From Pectobacterium carotovorum (GTDB lineage: Bacteria > Pseudomonadota > Gammaproteobacteria > Enterobacterales > Enterobacteriaceae): a stretch of DNA of 64,000 bases. Below the pieces are notes generated by a model that did no database searches, had not been told where the DNA came from, and saw nothing but the letters and a program-made list of their open reading frames with translations. The position numbers and the translations under genes were made by a program. The DNA is taken from assembly GCA_016415585.1 (NCBI GenBank), contig CP066552.1, positions 1,302,001 to 1,366,000 on the forward strand, written 5' to 3'. The first letter of the stretch is position 1. Each line of letters begins with the position of its first letter. Of this stretch, positions 55,901-63,702 are shown one piece after another.

Positions 55901-58563
55901 TCATCGCTGGCGATAATGTTGATGGCGATGCTGTCACCAGACTTATCTACGTTGATGTTACGGCTTTCGCTCGCGGCGTTGCCCGCTTTGTTACTCACGT
56001 TAACGTTAATGCTGTATGCGCCGTCTGCTAATAGCGCGATATCTGCGGTTGAAACGTTGATGCTCCATACACCGCCGGATTGCACGGTGGCAAGATAGGT
56101 TTTTCCATTCAGGCTAATAGTGACAATCTGTCCTGCCTCAACGTTGGTCGTCGTCCCGCTCAATTGCTGGCTGACTTTTGCTTCCGAGCCATCAATGACG
56201 TTATCGTCCGCGAAATTATTGATGGTAATGGTCGGTGCGGTGGTTGCGCCGCTGTTAATGGTCAGCGGGCGGGTAATCGTTGTGGTGTTGCCTGCGGCAT
56301 CGGTCAGCGTAACGGTCAGGTTCTGGTTACCGTCTGCTATAGCGACCAGATCGGCCGTTGGCAGCGTGATGCTCCAGTTTCCGTCGCTGCCGACGGTGGT
56401 GGTGTAGGGTTTGGCATTCAGCGTAACGGTGACCGTGCGACCAGCTTCACTAAGCGATGCTGTCCCGCTGACCACCTGATTGGCGGCCAGTTCTGCGCCA
56501 TTGAGGATATTGTCCTGAGCGACAGTGGAGACGGTGAGCGTCGGGGGCGTCGTATCCACATTGATATTTTGCGTTATGGTCGCTTTGTTGCCTGCAATAT
56601 CGTGGACAATGACTTCTAGTGAACTGGTGTTGTTCGATGGCAGGCTCTGCAGAACGCTTTTGGGGATCGTGACACTCCAATGTCCATTGGCATCAACAGC
56701 TCCGGTAAAGGTATATCCGCCGATCGTCAGGCTAACCGTTTGGCCTCTACCACTGATCCCTGTTTCTCCACTGATGATCTGATCCTGCGCCGCTTCAGCC
56801 CCGTTTAATACCCCGTCAGTGAAAAGGGGGGGCAGCGTGATGGAAGGTAGGGTATTGATGTGTACATCCAGCGCGCGGTCGACGGTGACGGTATTACCAC
56901 CGTTCCCCTGTACGCTAGCAGTGATGGTGCTACTGCCGTCTGACAGCAAAAGCAGGTCGGCGCTGGGGATGTTCAAAGACCATTTGCCGTCTGCGCCTGT
57001 GGTGGTGGTATAGGACTTTCCGTTCAATGTGACCGTGACGGTTTGGCCTGCAGCAACATTGGCCGTCGTGCCGCTGATAGTCAGTGGTAGCCCAGCTTCC
57101 ACAGCATTCAGACGGTTATCTGTCGAGACGATGCTGATGTTGACCGCTTCGGCGTTGGTGTCCACTGTGATGGTTTGGGGCGGCAGGGTGGTGGTGTTAC
57201 CCGCTTTGTCCGTTAATGATGCCACCAGATTGTAGGTGCCGTTAGTCAGCGCCTGGATATCGCTGGAGGGAATGAGAACACGCCATGTACCGCCGCTCTC
57301 TACCGTCGTCGTGTAGGTTATACCGTTAAATGTCACCGTTACAGTCTGGCCGATATCCGACAGGGAAGCTGTACCGGAGACAACCTGCGAGGACTGGAGT
57401 TCGTCTGCGGTGAGTTTGTTGTCTCCGGTCAATGACGACAGGGACAGCTCCGGCGGCGTGGTATCGACAATAATGGTGCGGTTGACCACGGTGGTATTGC
57501 CGGCGCTATCGCTAATCGTGAACGACATGGCGTGCTCGCCTTCGCTCAGTGCGCGAAGGTCTGCGACCGACACAGTCAGGGTCCAGTTACCGTCTGCATT
57601 AATGGTCGTGGTATAGGTTTTCCCATTGAGTGTGATGGTGACGCGCTGGCCTGCTTCACCGGTTCCGTTGAGAATCTGGCCGTTTGCCAGTTCTCCTACG
57701 GTGAGGTAATTGTCGCCCGTAAATTTATCAACGGTTAGGTTCGGAGGCAGGGTATCAATGGTGAGGCCGAGAGTTTTCTCATGGATCACACCGTTCACAC
57801 CTGGAACGCTTACTTTTAATGCATAAATGCCGTCTTGTAGCCCGGAAAATGCGCTTGCTGGCAGCATAAAACGCCATGAGCCGTCGACGGCTGTGGTGGT
57901 GGTGTAAACCACGCCGTTTAACGTGATGGTGACGATTTGGCCCGCACCGATGCCGTTTGTATTACCGCTAAGGATGTGGGATTGGCCGATCTCCGCACGA
58001 TTCAAGATATTATCTTCAGCGAAGGCATTAACGGTTAAGGACTCTGGCGTTGTGGGCTTCTTGTCGTCACTTGATGAACCCACTGCGATAGCTGCTCCTC
58101 CGATGGCGATTGCACCCAGAATGCCGCCCAACGTTGCCGTAGAGAGTGTAGTGGTCGTGCTGCTGCCAATCAGTAGTGACGTCATATCGCCCAGAGCGGT
58201 GTATTCTGGCGTAAGGGCTATGGTTTCCCCCGCGAGGGCTGCGCCTTCTGCCGCTGCCGCGCCGGAGAACTGTGCATGGATGAGTCGGGTGCCATCGTCA
58301 AAAACCAGTTCGCTGTGATAACCGGCGGCATCCAAAGTAAAGAAGCTTTCATAGCGGACGGTGGTACCGTCTTTCATGTGCAAGATAAGATCGTTGCCAA
58401 CACGCTCATAGCGAGACACCACGTCGGGTGTGCCAAAGATTCTGACGGTGCTGCTTTCTAGTAGTTTGATGTCAGTCGTTCCCTGAGGCACGGTACTGAT
58501 GAGCTGGCCACCATGACGTGACAGGATGTTTGCATTTCCCGCAATAATGTTCATATCTGACAT
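43978..58563 (-). CDS. Giant BapA/SiiE-like type I-secreted adhesin
   Basis: 4861 residues, single open frame. Residues 1-135 form a BapA-type prefix (VRIFGTPDVVSRYERVGNDLILHMKDGTTVRYESFF); residues ~140-165 are a Gly/Ala-rich hydrophobic segment ending SSSDDKK. From ~175 to ~4630 I count 44 Ig-like modules of about 100 residues, each with LTGDN-x-LN-x-xE, GQTVTVTLNGKTYT, DGxWSVxVPAADL and a closing VTDAAGNT. The tail (last ~225) is acidic with an RTX-like GGEGDDLITL...GGNGIDTLVLDG and a hydrophobic end typical of type I signals. No cysteine cluster, catalytic domain or obvious LapG-type TAAG site. Surface attachment and biofilm formation are the expected roles, with dedicated exporter genes downstream. 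Confidence 0.95.
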   Translation of the reverse strand: MSDMNIIAGNANILSRHGGQLISTVPQGTTDIKLLESSTVRIFGTPDVVSRYERVGNDLILHMKDGTTVRYESFFTLDAAGYHSELVFDDGTRLIHAQFSGAAAAEGAALAGETIALTPEYTALGDMTSLLIGSSTTTTLSTATLGGILGAIAIGGAAIAVGSSSDDKKPTTPESLTVNAFAEDNILNRAEIGQSHILSGNTNGIGAGQIVTITLNGVVYTTTTAVDGSWRFMLPASAFSGLQDGIYALKVSVPGVNGVIHEKTLGLTIDTLPPNLTVDKFTGDNYLTVGELANGQILNGTGEAGQRVTITLNGKTYTTTINADGNWTLTVSVADLRALSEGEHAMSFTISDSAGNTTVVNRTIIVDTTPPELSLSSLTGDNKLTADELQSSQVVSGTASLSDIGQTVTVTFNGITYTTTVESGGTWRVLIPSSDIQALTNGTYNLVASLTDKAGNTTTLPPQTITVDTNAEAVNISIVSTDNRLNAVEAGLPLTISGTTANVAAGQTVTVTLNGKSYTTTTGADGKWSLNIPSADLLLLSDGSSTITASVQGNGGNTVTVDRALDVHINTLPSITLPPLFTDGVLNGAEAAQDQIISGETGISGRGQTVSLTIGGYTFTGAVDANGHWSVTIPKSVLQSLPSNNTSSLEVIVHDIAGNKATITQNINVDTTPPTLTVSTVAQDNILNGAELAANQVVSGTASLSEAGRTVTVTLNAKPYTTTVGSDGNWSITLPTADLVAIADGNQNLTVTLTDAAGNTTTITRPLTINSGATTAPTITINNFADDNVIDGSEAKVSQQLSGTTTNVEAGQIVTISLNGKTYLATVQSGGVWSINVSTADIALLADGAYSINVNVSNKAGNAASESRNINVDKSGDSIAINIIASDDLLSRAESLQPLAISGNTANVPAGQTVTVTLNGKNYTTTVAADGSWTLQVPSADLQLLSDGNATITASVNVTGSAAVTDTHPLGVHIHTLPQPTIDTPFGNGSLNGTEALVNQTITGQTGITGAGQSVILSLAGKSYTGTVDTTGKWTVTVPAADLQQLPEGNNTLLVTAQDAAGNQTSQSFVSRTDFTAPTLTIGTLAGDDTINLAEAQSNQTVNGTASVSEAGRTVVISFDGQFYTGVVGNNGNWSISLPTAALRSMADGSYTLSASLSDAVGNTTSIEKSITLSADPAFQPTIFVDPFIGEDNTITAADLKVSQWLTGSSSNVETGQIVTILLNKKFYFATIQSGGKWGVEIPVEDMAQLSEGMVSISAQVSDLAGNKGNYEAWSDVDISNDSISISIVALDNQINRLEASQPLTISGSTVNVMPGENITVTLNGKTYIGMIAANGSWSVTIDSSDMLALPDGTTTIIASVAGPSDIPVTTSRNIDIHINNLPQPTINQPFGDGVLNIIESTSGQNLTGKTGISGGGQSVIVTLNGKTYTATVDNQGNWSAALPATDLQSLLTGVQTIRVEATDTAGNSIQSARDITVDMVRPVLTLKPLTSDGIINAAESLNDQVISGNALQSDAGRAVIVTINNKNYQTQIQADGSWSATVPATDLQALADGSYTVTATLTSASGNSTTSTGSLTLDANPTNLPLLTVNAIALNNIIDGGEINVAQIISGGSLNVEAGQRVTMTLGDNTYTATVDSNGQWRVSIPSVDLLHLAQGTHTITIGVNDVSGNPATLSQTITVNTSLSGIAIDTVAGDDKLNQAEAAQDLTVNGSSQNVAAGTAVTITLNGKSYAGIIQPNGTWSITVSAADISTLADGTSTLTVTTVDSTGNVLSGSRTIEVFTHSSPTLTLNTPFSDGILNAAEAGMTQTLSGTTGIASPGQTVTATLGGVTYTGIVDAAGNWTISLPANGLQNLPNGTTALQVSVSDAAGNSSTLTSNITVARTPPALTATSITADNILNSTEVLSNQLLTGTASPSSAGQTVTATLNGKTYSGTVGSDGTWNITIPSADLSNLSDGNYSIVTRLTDAAGNTATTTQTISVDASPLNAPVVTIGTFAGNNIIDGAEARVSQMLSGTSKNVEQGQTVTISFNGKAYTAQVLSNGSWSTTISDTDMALLVNGSQTITVSVSDVSGNTATSSSTVTVNTNASGLSIAPITGDNLLNAQEATSGITINGGAVNVAAGTDVNVILNGKTYTVQVQPDGTWSAAIQPGDLRVLGDGIITVNVTAVDQAGNALSGTQQLGVSINNPPVASLHMPFSNGYLNLSDAQAGQTLYGTTGLRGAGQTVSVTIGTTVYSGTVDSNGNWSLQLSPSVLTPLADGLLNISVTVSDAAGNTSTVQGSAFVDLTPPVLTINPIGIDDIINIAESLLPLEITGTSPIHDSGRPIIVNVTINGQIYQGLAQTDGTWSVTVPAGDLQNMPNGITAITASLTDAAGNTGTVSHSITLDTDPAKAPTLTIATLSTDDYLNLAESGQPLTISGSSQNVEQGQQVTITLNGGIYFATVGADGSWSVQVPATDVGNLPDGKQTVNASVTDVSGNPGSATHSITVITDATNLPAITIATLSGDDVVSAQDAQSDLLISGSTTNVQVGQRVTVTLNSKTYLATVGADGNWSTTVPASDVQNLPQGNQNVTATVNDIAQNPATATHPFTVDTVPPLLSIDMLVDTSDIGLADALAGLPLSGKAEANLLVTIKVGTAVYSAVADSNGVWQITVAANDLLALGDGVKTLQASVTDGAGNASAASIDITLKTQSLPTLTLDSLYDNNVLTIAELATATTIGGSYTNLPVGTVIQVTIGAYTTTGVTLAGGLWSATIPANALSILADGNVQVSATVTDSAGNTGSAGGTLDVVIHTNFTISIATPFVDGVLNQVESTEDQLLTGTTGLIDPGQSVSISITNGTLTHTYSATVAANGQWNVTLPSADLTSLGDGTHTINVTVTDRAGNTGTGNGSFTSVIVGVPVASLDTPFGDGKLSLADAQPGATLSGQTGLTSNVGQTVSVSINGTSLPATVNANGSWSLSLDRQTLIDLPDGSVNFTVTVTDSAGNTSTAAATANVLTTTMPVATLDLPFGDGILNTTEILAIQTLTGKTGITSAGQEVTITVTNKATLAVTTFTATADGLGGWSRNLSPADLALFTEGNYSISVKVTDWVGNSNTSTALDVSSAQTRPAPIVDVQPFGIDGILSSAEAASALTFSGRTQIGGNGQSVKLEIDLNGIRYTATVDSNGNWSVTLPPNALNSLVDGQHTITVTAVDAAGNTGTTPIIFTSDLTPPAITLNTPFDDGYLSIVEAGTLLGRTLSGNAGDAVNVTVTFGGQALVTQLSGGVWTATLTPTQLSQLADGTHNIVITATDSLGNSATLNSQAILAVQATPTLAITAFAGLDGLNYAESRTTQTISGTSTDLAVGQTVTVTLNNIEYTGKILAGGTWSVTIPSADLQDLANTAYTITADATDKAGNPATQASVGFNVNLTQPPMVMVIDPIAGDNIINASEINGNVTISGRSIGPSSAMTAVSLNIGSTPLVVITDNNGFWSTTIPASLYFTTQGNINITATSLDATLTRPVLVDTVAPTLDIVAFAGDNVLGGTEASTAQTITGTASTTEAGQLVSVVLNGKTYSAQVSVTGTWSVSVPAADLAQLTDGSHTITATLADTAGNTTTDTQVVSVDTGIPLLSVTLFDDNILTLAEALAGAAITGTGEVGATVTLTAGPLTGTTTVGSDGNWTIPVLSANLQNLIDGPQVIGVTLTDTSGNSTHLDVTLDVALNKTLGAGITDIFGNDGILNLAESLLTQVISGNATGNYLGAKVQVTVLGTTVEGTVGANGAWSVALPSNVFTGLSNGVLAVNVDIVDSHGNVKNQLVNIDVLKTLPVIDSVVAFTDGALNAADATTSQIISGVVSNVNIGAGATVAVTLGTKIYTGITVGAGGAWSLSVPALDLQALQDGTLALGVAVTDHAGNTASQIVNVPTVIKNLPSITLNPVFGDSLLNLGDLLVNQTLSGTATGLAGRTITLSISGSQIATATVGSDGKWSAAVTPSVLGILQGLGSGDFTVSATATDSVGNSSSGSAGIKFDFAQPVITLNPVFGNDGFLNAAEALVAQTIGGVVTNASAGSQVAVTLGGKTFLSTVGAGGAFSLTLQPSDLGTLLDGSTTLNVSVTNTSGNIGTVNNAINIIAKNLPTISLGSLFGGDGFLNAAEAALTQTISGTTTNAVAGSSVVIRIGTLTLNATVGNDGTWSTSVTPLQLSGLANGNLTVSATVTDPAGNSTGISTGLNIAILPPTITLNPLFNNGVLDLPSLLSTQLIGGTTANVPAGTAINVTLGSKTYTTTVGANGSWSLPVPNLDLKALADGVTNVGVRLVDAAGNVGTQTSTVSVAINGQPTLTINPLFGGDGLLNAVEAAAGQVISGTSTNAIGSTIQISLGTKTYSAVVQSNGSWSVSLPSLDLNSLTDGTLSLNASLTNAAGNSTSAGASIGVGVHALPTVNLGSLFGGDGYLNLAEAGINQIISGTTTNAAGGSVTLTVGGLVLNAAVASNGTWSISVPSANLLNIADGNLSVGVKVTDRYGNTNNTSSNVVVKTHQLPQLGIDAVGSLIGNTVGLLANGVTVSGTSRYVQQGAKVTVTLLGQTLQGTVGADGKWSTQFTSSLLGINVLNVGAILTALLGTAVEASVTDQAGNFTGVSAGLTSGISLGLPLMSMMALDVDDSSVAQVSSLSIEQSDTGENTDVQPLHVSSKMAAVALSETNPLDNSASTDVEDSVYAIGGVVINLADGTVQTGEDVEGGEGDDLITLSTLDFTQIDGGNGIDTLVLDGTELNLDLTALGLKIDNVEIFDLGQSGTNSITLDLDRALNVTDRPEDDLLIVGGEGNQVNLIPGEGAWSTVGQRDIDGQRFDVYHHSSLDSANNLGDVLVQQGLLVNMV

Positions 58564-59312
58564 GAGATAGCCTCTTACTTATCTGAAACCATGGTCTTAA
58601 TACCTCTCCCAGCGGATTGGGGCCGCGGTGGGGGACGTATGGGATATGCACCACCAACAATATGGGATATGCACCACCAACAAACAGAGGGGTCGCTAAA
58701 GCTGACCTGGTTCAGAAACAAGAAACAGAAATAGTCAAATATGATTAAATAAATTGCTGTGCATCTCTTTTCGTAGGGATTAGGTTATTGGGATGATCTT
58801 CAACCCAATTATTGATATTTATAGGAGTGGCTTAACTAAAAATCCAATTTTTTTGAAATGTTTTGAAAATAAAAATATGACAATATTTTTACGTGTTAAA
58901 TGGCTTAGCGGTGTTGCTATTATTAGTTAATTACTATCACACTAATTATCATGTTGAATTACCATTACTTAGCGCACCTGATGGCGTGACAATATGCTTT
59001 TTTCCACATTTGAGTGGGGCGATGCGAGCTACTCAACGTTAAGAAGGAGGCTTTATCTGGATTTGTTGTATCAATTTGTGTTTATTTTCGTTGGCGGTAA
59101 TACGCGAGTGTTAAGCGGAGTGTGTTACCAGCAAAATGATAACGAAGTGTGATGATTAATCATATTTTCTTATGCGTTGTATTGACGATACCAGGCGTGG
59201 TTTTTGAATAGATGGCGTCTGGCGTAGTACTGGATATGAGAATTATTCTTGATATCACGGTCATCCCCATTACACTGCGGGCGATTGTTTTCATCTGAGA
59301 GACCAGGTTGTT
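58564..59312. other. Long divergent promoter region with a 23-bp tandem repeat
   Basis: 749 bases between the adhesin and yojI. Bases 58638-58660 (TATGGGATATGCACCACCAA + CAA) are repeated exactly at 58661-58683, about 75 bases before the adhesin start and so in its leader or promoter. The rest is AT-rich with no gene visible; such length suits complex regulation of the adhesin. The yojI ribosome site is near 59300. Confidence 0.65.
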
Positions 59313-60959
59313 ATGGAGTTGCTCCGCATTGTTTACCAGCAGTACCGTTGGCCCTTTCTTGCCGTTATCCTGCTAAGTTTGTTGAGTGCCGCACTGGGCA
59401 TTGGGCTTATTGCCTTTATCAACCTGCAATTGATTGAAACGGTCAATCAGTCACTGAGCGTATTGCCGCAATTTCTGGGTTTGCTGCTGCTCCTGATGGG
59501 CGTGACGCTGGTGTCGCAACTGGCGCTGACGACGCTGGGGCACCATTTCGTTTACCGCCTGCGTGGGCAATTTATTAAGCGTATTCTGGACACTAACATT
59601 GCCCGTATCGAACAGATCGGCAGTGCGCAGCTGCTTGCCAGCCTGTCCAGCGATATCCGCAATATCACGATTGCATTTGTGCGTCTGCCGGAGCTGATTC
59701 AGGGCATTGTGCTCACCATTGGTTCGGCCGCTTATCTGGCTTGGCTCTCCCCTAAAATGCTGGTGGTGACGTCCGTTTGGATTTCGATAACGCTCTGGGG
59801 CGGCTTTATGCTGGTTTCCCGCGTGTATCGCCACCTGACTCAGGTGCGGGAAGCGGAAGATCGTCTCCAGAAAGATTACGAAACCGTGATTAACGGGCGT
59901 AAAGAGCTGACGCTCAACCGTGAACGGGCGCAGAAGCTGTATGAAGAGGTTTATCAGGCTAATGCGCAGGATTACCGACAGAATGTAATTCGTGCCGACA
60001 CCTTTCACCTCAGTGCAGTGAACTGGTCGAATATTATGATGCTGGGCGTGATTGGCGCGGTCTTTTTCATGGCAAACAACCTCGGCTGGGCGGATACCAA
60101 CGTGGCGGCGACGTACTCACTGACGCTGCTGTTTTTACGCACGCCGATGCTTCAGGCCGTTGGCGCACTGCCGACGCTGTTGAGCGCGCAAGTCGCGTTT
60201 AATAAGTTGAAACGTTTCGATTTGGCGGATTATCAGGAAGCGTTTTCCGCAGCGGCTGCTCCTGCTGACTGGCACACGCTGGAACTGCGTGACGTGGTGT
60301 TTCGCTATGACGACTCCGGCTTTGAAGTCGGACCGATCAATCTGGTGATAACGCGTGGTGAACTGGTGTTTCTGATCGGTGGCAACGGGAGTGGGAAATC
60401 TACGCTGGCGATGTTGCTGACGGGGCTTTATACCCCGGTTTCCGGCTCGTTGCTGCTGGATAACCGCCCCGTTACGGCGGAAACGCGAGAGGATTACCAA
60501 AAGCTACTTTCTGCCATCTTTACCGATTTCCACCTGTTCGGGCAGATGATGGGGCCGAACGGAACGGAGCCGGATATGGCGCTGGTCGATAGCTGGCTGG
60601 ATCGCCTGAACATGCGGCATAAGCTGACGCTGGAGAATCATCAGGTGATGAACTTACAGCTTTCTCAAGGGCAGCGTAAGCGTGTGGCGCTGCTGCTTGC
60701 TGTCGCCGAACAGCGGGACATCCTGCTACTGGATGAATGGGCGGCCGATCAGGATCCACAATTCCGCCGCGTGTTCTATCTTGAGCTGTTACCGCAGCTG
60801 CGCGCATTGGGGAAAACGATTGTGGCGATCAGTCATGACGATCACTACTTTGAACACGCCGATCGCCTGCTTGAAATGCATCAGGGAACGCTGTCAGAAC
60901 TGACGGGGGACGCGCGTGAACAGGCCTCGCAGGATGCCGTGGCGCAGATTAGCCGGTAA
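59313..60959 (+). CDS. yojI: ABC transporter, microcin J25-type peptide/multidrug exporter
   Basis: 548 residues, matching E. coli YojI along its length. A fused permease ([37 protein letters not shown]..., six helices) and ATPase: Walker [10 protein letters not shown], signature [18 protein letters not shown], Walker [14 protein letters not shown]. The D-E-W-A version of the Walker B end is typical of this cyclic-peptide exporter group. In E. coli YojI expels microcin J25 together with TolC. Intact and monocistronic. Confidence 0.95.
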   Translation: MELLRIVYQQYRWPFLAVILLSLLSAALGIGLIAFINLQLIETVNQSLSVLPQFLGLLLLLMGVTLVSQLALTTLGHHFVYRLRGQFIKRILDTNIARIEQIGSAQLLASLSSDIRNITIAFVRLPELIQGIVLTIGSAAYLAWLSPKMLVVTSVWISITLWGGFMLVSRVYRHLTQVREAEDRLQKDYETVINGRKELTLNRERAQKLYEEVYQANAQDYRQNVIRADTFHLSAVNWSNIMMLGVIGAVFFMANNLGWADTNVAATYSLTLLFLRTPMLQAVGALPTLLSAQVAFNKLKRFDLADYQEAFSAAAAPADWHTLELRDVVFRYDDSGFEVGPINLVITRGELVFLIGGNGSGKSTLAMLLTGLYTPVSGSLLLDNRPVTAETREDYQKLLSAIFTDFHLFGQMMGPNGTEPDMALVDSWLDRLNMRHKLTLENHQVMNLQLSQGQRKRVALLLAVAEQRDILLLDEWAADQDPQFRRVFYLELLPQLRALGKTIVAISHDDHYFEHADRLLEMHQGTLSELTGDAREQASQDAVAQISR

Positions 60960-60986
60960 CGCAAATCGGCGCGGTGGAACACCGTG

Positions 60987-61025
60987 CTGTGAGACATCAC
61001 ACACCGTTAGCGTGAAGTCTCACAG
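60987..61025. terminator. Stem-loop between yojI and ansB
   Basis: CTGTGAGAC (60987-60995) pairs perfectly with GTCTCACAG (61017-61025). A TCAC/GTGA stem continues inside after one mismatch, leaving an 11-base loop. No T run follows, so it may be an attenuator or RNA-protecting hairpin rather than a strict terminator. Confidence 0.5.
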
Positions 61026-61165
61026 GCATATATTAATTCGTTGAATTCTGGGGCATTATAAGCGCCAATGTTGGCAGGTTGCTAACAGAATGGGCGTTTT
61101 TTACTTACAGATCAGGCATCTGACGTATCTGGTCTGCCACTTAACTCAATAAGTTGGTATAGGTT

Positions 61166-62215
61166 ATGAAAAGGATATTTAACGCATTATTCGTTGTTGT
61201 TTTTGTTTGTTTTTCGTCTCTGGCAAATGCGGCAGAAAATCTGCCTAACATTGTCATTTTGGCAACGGGCGGTACGATTGCAGGCTCCGCTGCGGCCAAC
61301 ACGCAAACCACAGGTTATAAAGCCGGTGCGCTGGGCGTAGAGACGCTGATTCAAGCGGTGCCAGAGCTGAAAACGCTTGCCAATATTTCAGGCGAGCAGG
61401 TTGCCAGCATCGGTAGTGAAAATATGACCAGCGACGTGCTGCTGAAGCTGAGCAAGCGCGTGAACGAGCTGCTGGCACGCAGCGATGTTGATGGCGTGGT
61501 CATTACGCACGGTACGGATACGCTCGACGAATCGCCTTACTTCCTGAACCTGACGGTGAAGAGTGACAAACCGGTGGTCTTTGCCGCCGCGATGCGTCCG
61601 GCAACGGCAATCAGTGCCGACGGCCCAATGAACCTGTACGGCGCAGTAAAAGTGGCAGCGGATAAAAACTCTCGCGGTCGCGGCGTTTTAGTTGTGCTGA
61701 ACGACCGTATTGGTTCTGCTCGTTTCATCAGCAAAACCAACGCTTCTACGCTGGACACCTTTAAAGCGCCAGAAGAAGGTTATCTGGGCGTGATTATCGG
61801 TGACAAAATTTATTACCAGACGCGTCTGGATAAAGTTCACACCACACGTTCCGTATTTGACGTGACCAACGTAGATAAACTGCCAGCTGTCGACATTATT
61901 TATGGCTATCAGGACGACCCTGAATACATGTATGACGCTTCTATCAAACACGGTGTAAAAGGCATCGTGTATGCGGGGATGGGTGCAGGCTCAGTATCCA
62001 AGCGCGGCGATGCAGGCATCCGTAAAGCGGAAAGCAAAGGTATCGTTGTTGTGCGTTCCAGCCGTACCGGCAGCGGCATCGTGCCACCGGACGCGGGCCA
62101 ACCGGGTCTGGTTGCCGATTCTCTGAGCCCGGCTAAATCACGCATTCTGCTAATGCTGGCGCTGACGAAAACGACGAACCCAGCGGTGATTCAGGATTAT
62201 TTCCACGCGTATTAA
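61166..62215 (+). CDS. ansB: Periplasmic L-asparaginase II
   Basis: 349 residues. Signal peptide [22 protein letters not shown], then the asparaginase fold with nucleophile threonine in [13 protein letters not shown] and the second catalytic segment [30 protein letters not shown] is the usual C-terminal substrate-binding part. Converts asparagine to aspartate and ammonia in the periplasm; enterobacterial ansB is induced anaerobically through FNR and CRP, but I did not find a clear site for either. Intact, ending in a rho-independent terminator. Confidence 0.97.
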   Translation: MKRIFNALFVVVFVCFSSLANAAENLPNIVILATGGTIAGSAAANTQTTGYKAGALGVETLIQAVPELKTLANISGEQVASIGSENMTSDVLLKLSKRVNELLARSDVDGVVITHGTDTLDESPYFLNLTVKSDKPVVFAAAMRPATAISADGPMNLYGAVKVAADKNSRGRGVLVVLNDRIGSARFISKTNASTLDTFKAPEEGYLGVIIGDKIYYQTRLDKVHTTRSVFDVTNVDKLPAVDIIYGYQDDPEYMYDASIKHGVKGIVYAGMGAGSVSKRGDAGIRKAESKGIVVVRSSRTGSGIVPPDAGQPGLVADSLSPAKSRILLMLALTKTTNPAVIQDYFHAY

Positions 62216-62240
62216 TCGCCTGATCGATTTTTAGTGTGGT

Positions 62241-62268
62241 AGCCCCGCCTTTAAACGCGGGGCTTTTT
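62241..62268 (+). terminator. Rho-independent terminator of ansB
   Basis: AGCCCCGC and GCGGGGCT form eight perfect pairs with an eight-base loop, followed by a T run. Confidence 0.9.
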
Positions 62269-62444
62269 ACTTCCTGTCATCCCATTTTTACTTTTGGTTA
62301 TTCAACTTTTCGTTTCCACTGAGAAGTCACTTCCCTCTCTGTTGATTTTATCGGTATGATTCAGCTCACGACAAAGCAGGTAATCACCCTTATTTATCTT
62401 TGATACCCGAAATAATTCGAGTGGCGGGACTGCCTACGCGCGTC

Positions 62445-62462
62445 CAGCTTGAAGTATGACGG
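62445..62462 (-). repeat. Dispersed 18-bp intergenic repeat upstream of aroL
   Basis: The minus strand reads CCGTCATACTTCAAGCTG, identical to 3292-3309 on the plus strand. It is preceded by GATACCCGAAATAATTCGAG (62402-62421), another part of a common enterobacterial intergenic repeat. It may form part of the aroL leader. Confidence 0.6.
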
Positions 62463-62496
62463 AGTGGGTGAATAAAGAAGAAGGATACGTCATTAC

Positions 62497-63018
62497 ATGA
62501 CACACCCCATTTTTATGGTTGGTGCCAGAGGCTGTGGGAAGACCACCGTTGGGCATCAACTGGCGCAGGCGTTAGGATATGACTTTGTCGATACTGACCT
62601 GTTTATGCAGCAGACCACCAATATGACGGTGGCTGATGTGGTTGCGCAGGAAGGATGGCATGGGTTCCGCCAGCGTGAAAGTCTGGCGCTTCAGCAGGTG
62701 ACGTCTAATCGCTGCATCGTCGCGACGGGTGGCGGTATGGTGTTGGCGGAAGCCAATCGGCGTTTTATGCATGACAAAGGCACAGTTATTTACCTCCATG
62801 CGGATGCGGAGCTACTGGCTCAGCGGCTGGAAGAAAATCCGCAGGATAACCAGCGTCCGACGTTGACGGGTCGTCCTATCGCAGAGGAAATGGCTGATGT
62901 ACTGGCCGCGCGCGAGGCGCTTTATCGCGGCGTCGCGCACCACGTCATCGATGCATCACAAACGCCGGAAGCGATTGTGGCAAGCGTGTTGAAAGCGCTG
63001 CGCTCGTCGGCTGCATAG
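62497..63018 (+). CDS. aroL: Shikimate kinase II
   Basis: 173 residues. Phosphorylates shikimate at O3 with ATP in the chorismate pathway. P-loop [32 protein letters not shown] with the shikimate-binding Asp, [10 protein letters not shown] with the Arg, and VATGGGMV. The AroL form is indicated by [17 protein letters not shown] and the length. In E. coli the gene is repressed by TyrR/TrpR; no clear operator was identified here because the leader carries a repeat. Intact. Confidence 0.95.
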   Translation: MTHPIFMVGARGCGKTTVGHQLAQALGYDFVDTDLFMQQTTNMTVADVVAQEGWHGFRQRESLALQQVTSNRCIVATGGGMVLAEANRRFMHDKGTVIYLHADAELLAQRLEENPQDNQRPTLTGRPIAEEMADVLAAREALYRGVAHHVIDASQTPEAIVASVLKALRSSAA

Positions 63019-63157
63019 GAAAGTGGACCGGACACTGGCAAAATAATCACCAGTCAGTGTTACCGAACACCAACTTTCAATGAATAGATCGTGACAGTGG
63101 CTCGACTCTCCTTTTAAGATGAATTTCCTGAATTTTTTCGATGATAGGTGCCGCGCT

Positions 63158-63442
63158 ATGCTGAATGTAAATGAGTATTTTGCAGGGAAGGTCAAATCAA
63201 TCGGTTTTGAAGGCGACAGCATTGACCGCGCCAGTGTCGGCGTCATGGATGCGGGTGAATACACCTTTAGAACTGGGCAACCGGAAGAAATGACGGTGAT
63301 CACCGGAACATTGAAAGTCCTGCTGCCTGACGCACCGGATTGGCAGGTTTTCACACCGGGAGAAACGTTTTTCGTTTCGGGAAAAAGTGAGTTCAACTTA
63401 CAGGTGGTCGAACCGACCTCTTATCTGTGTAAATACCTGTAA
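63158..63442 (+). CDS. ppnP: Pyrimidine/purine nucleoside phosphorylase
   Basis: 94 residues from ATG 63158 with AGGTG at seven bases; the longer frame from 63119 adds 13 residues that do not resemble the family. Single-domain cupin (formerly YaiE, DUF1255): [52 protein letters not shown] and the C-terminal [18 protein letters not shown]. Phosphorolyses several nucleosides to base and ribose-1-phosphate. In E. coli it also lies close to aroL. A terminator follows. Confidence 0.95.
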   Translation: MLNVNEYFAGKVKSIGFEGDSIDRASVGVMDAGEYTFRTGQPEEMTVITGTLKVLLPDAPDWQVFTPGETFFVSGKSEFNLQVVEPTSYLCKYL

Positions 63443-63477
63443 TTTCTATTCTATCTCTGTAGATTAGATCATTCTCG

Positions 63478-63510
63478 CCGCATTGTGTGCTACATAATGC
63501 GGTGTTTTTT
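63478..63510 (+). terminator. Terminator of ppnP
   Basis: CCGCATT (63478-63484) and AATGCGG (63496-63502) form seven perfect pairs, followed by a run of six T. Confidence 0.8.
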
Positions 63511-63702
63511 ATGCTCATCCTGATTCATTCCTCTTGTTCCCCCAACGCGGTTAGTGCCTTTCTCTGCCATTCTTCCCCTGATGGGAGTAAATAATGCTGC
63601 AAAAATGCTAAGTAGCTCAAGTAATGAACGCAAAGGTATTTAAAAGGTATTATTAATTGGTATTTTAAAGGTGTACCTTACTCTGTCATGAAGGATGTAA
63701 AT

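Noticed and set aside
43978..58563. Many plus-strand frames of 60-365 codons within the adhesin gene
   Set aside because: They are antisense shadows produced by the repetitive, GC-rich coding sequence; they lack consistent starts and their content mirrors the repeat.
43978..58563. Periodic ~300-base similarity that could look like a repeat array or CRISPR
   Set aside because: The period is that of protein modules; there are no short identical repeats with unique spacers and the frame is continuous.
60988..61024. Two GTGA-N4-TCAC motifs before ansB considered as CRP sites
   Set aside because: CRP needs a six-base spacer; the motifs are better explained as the two arms of one stem-loop (60987-61025).
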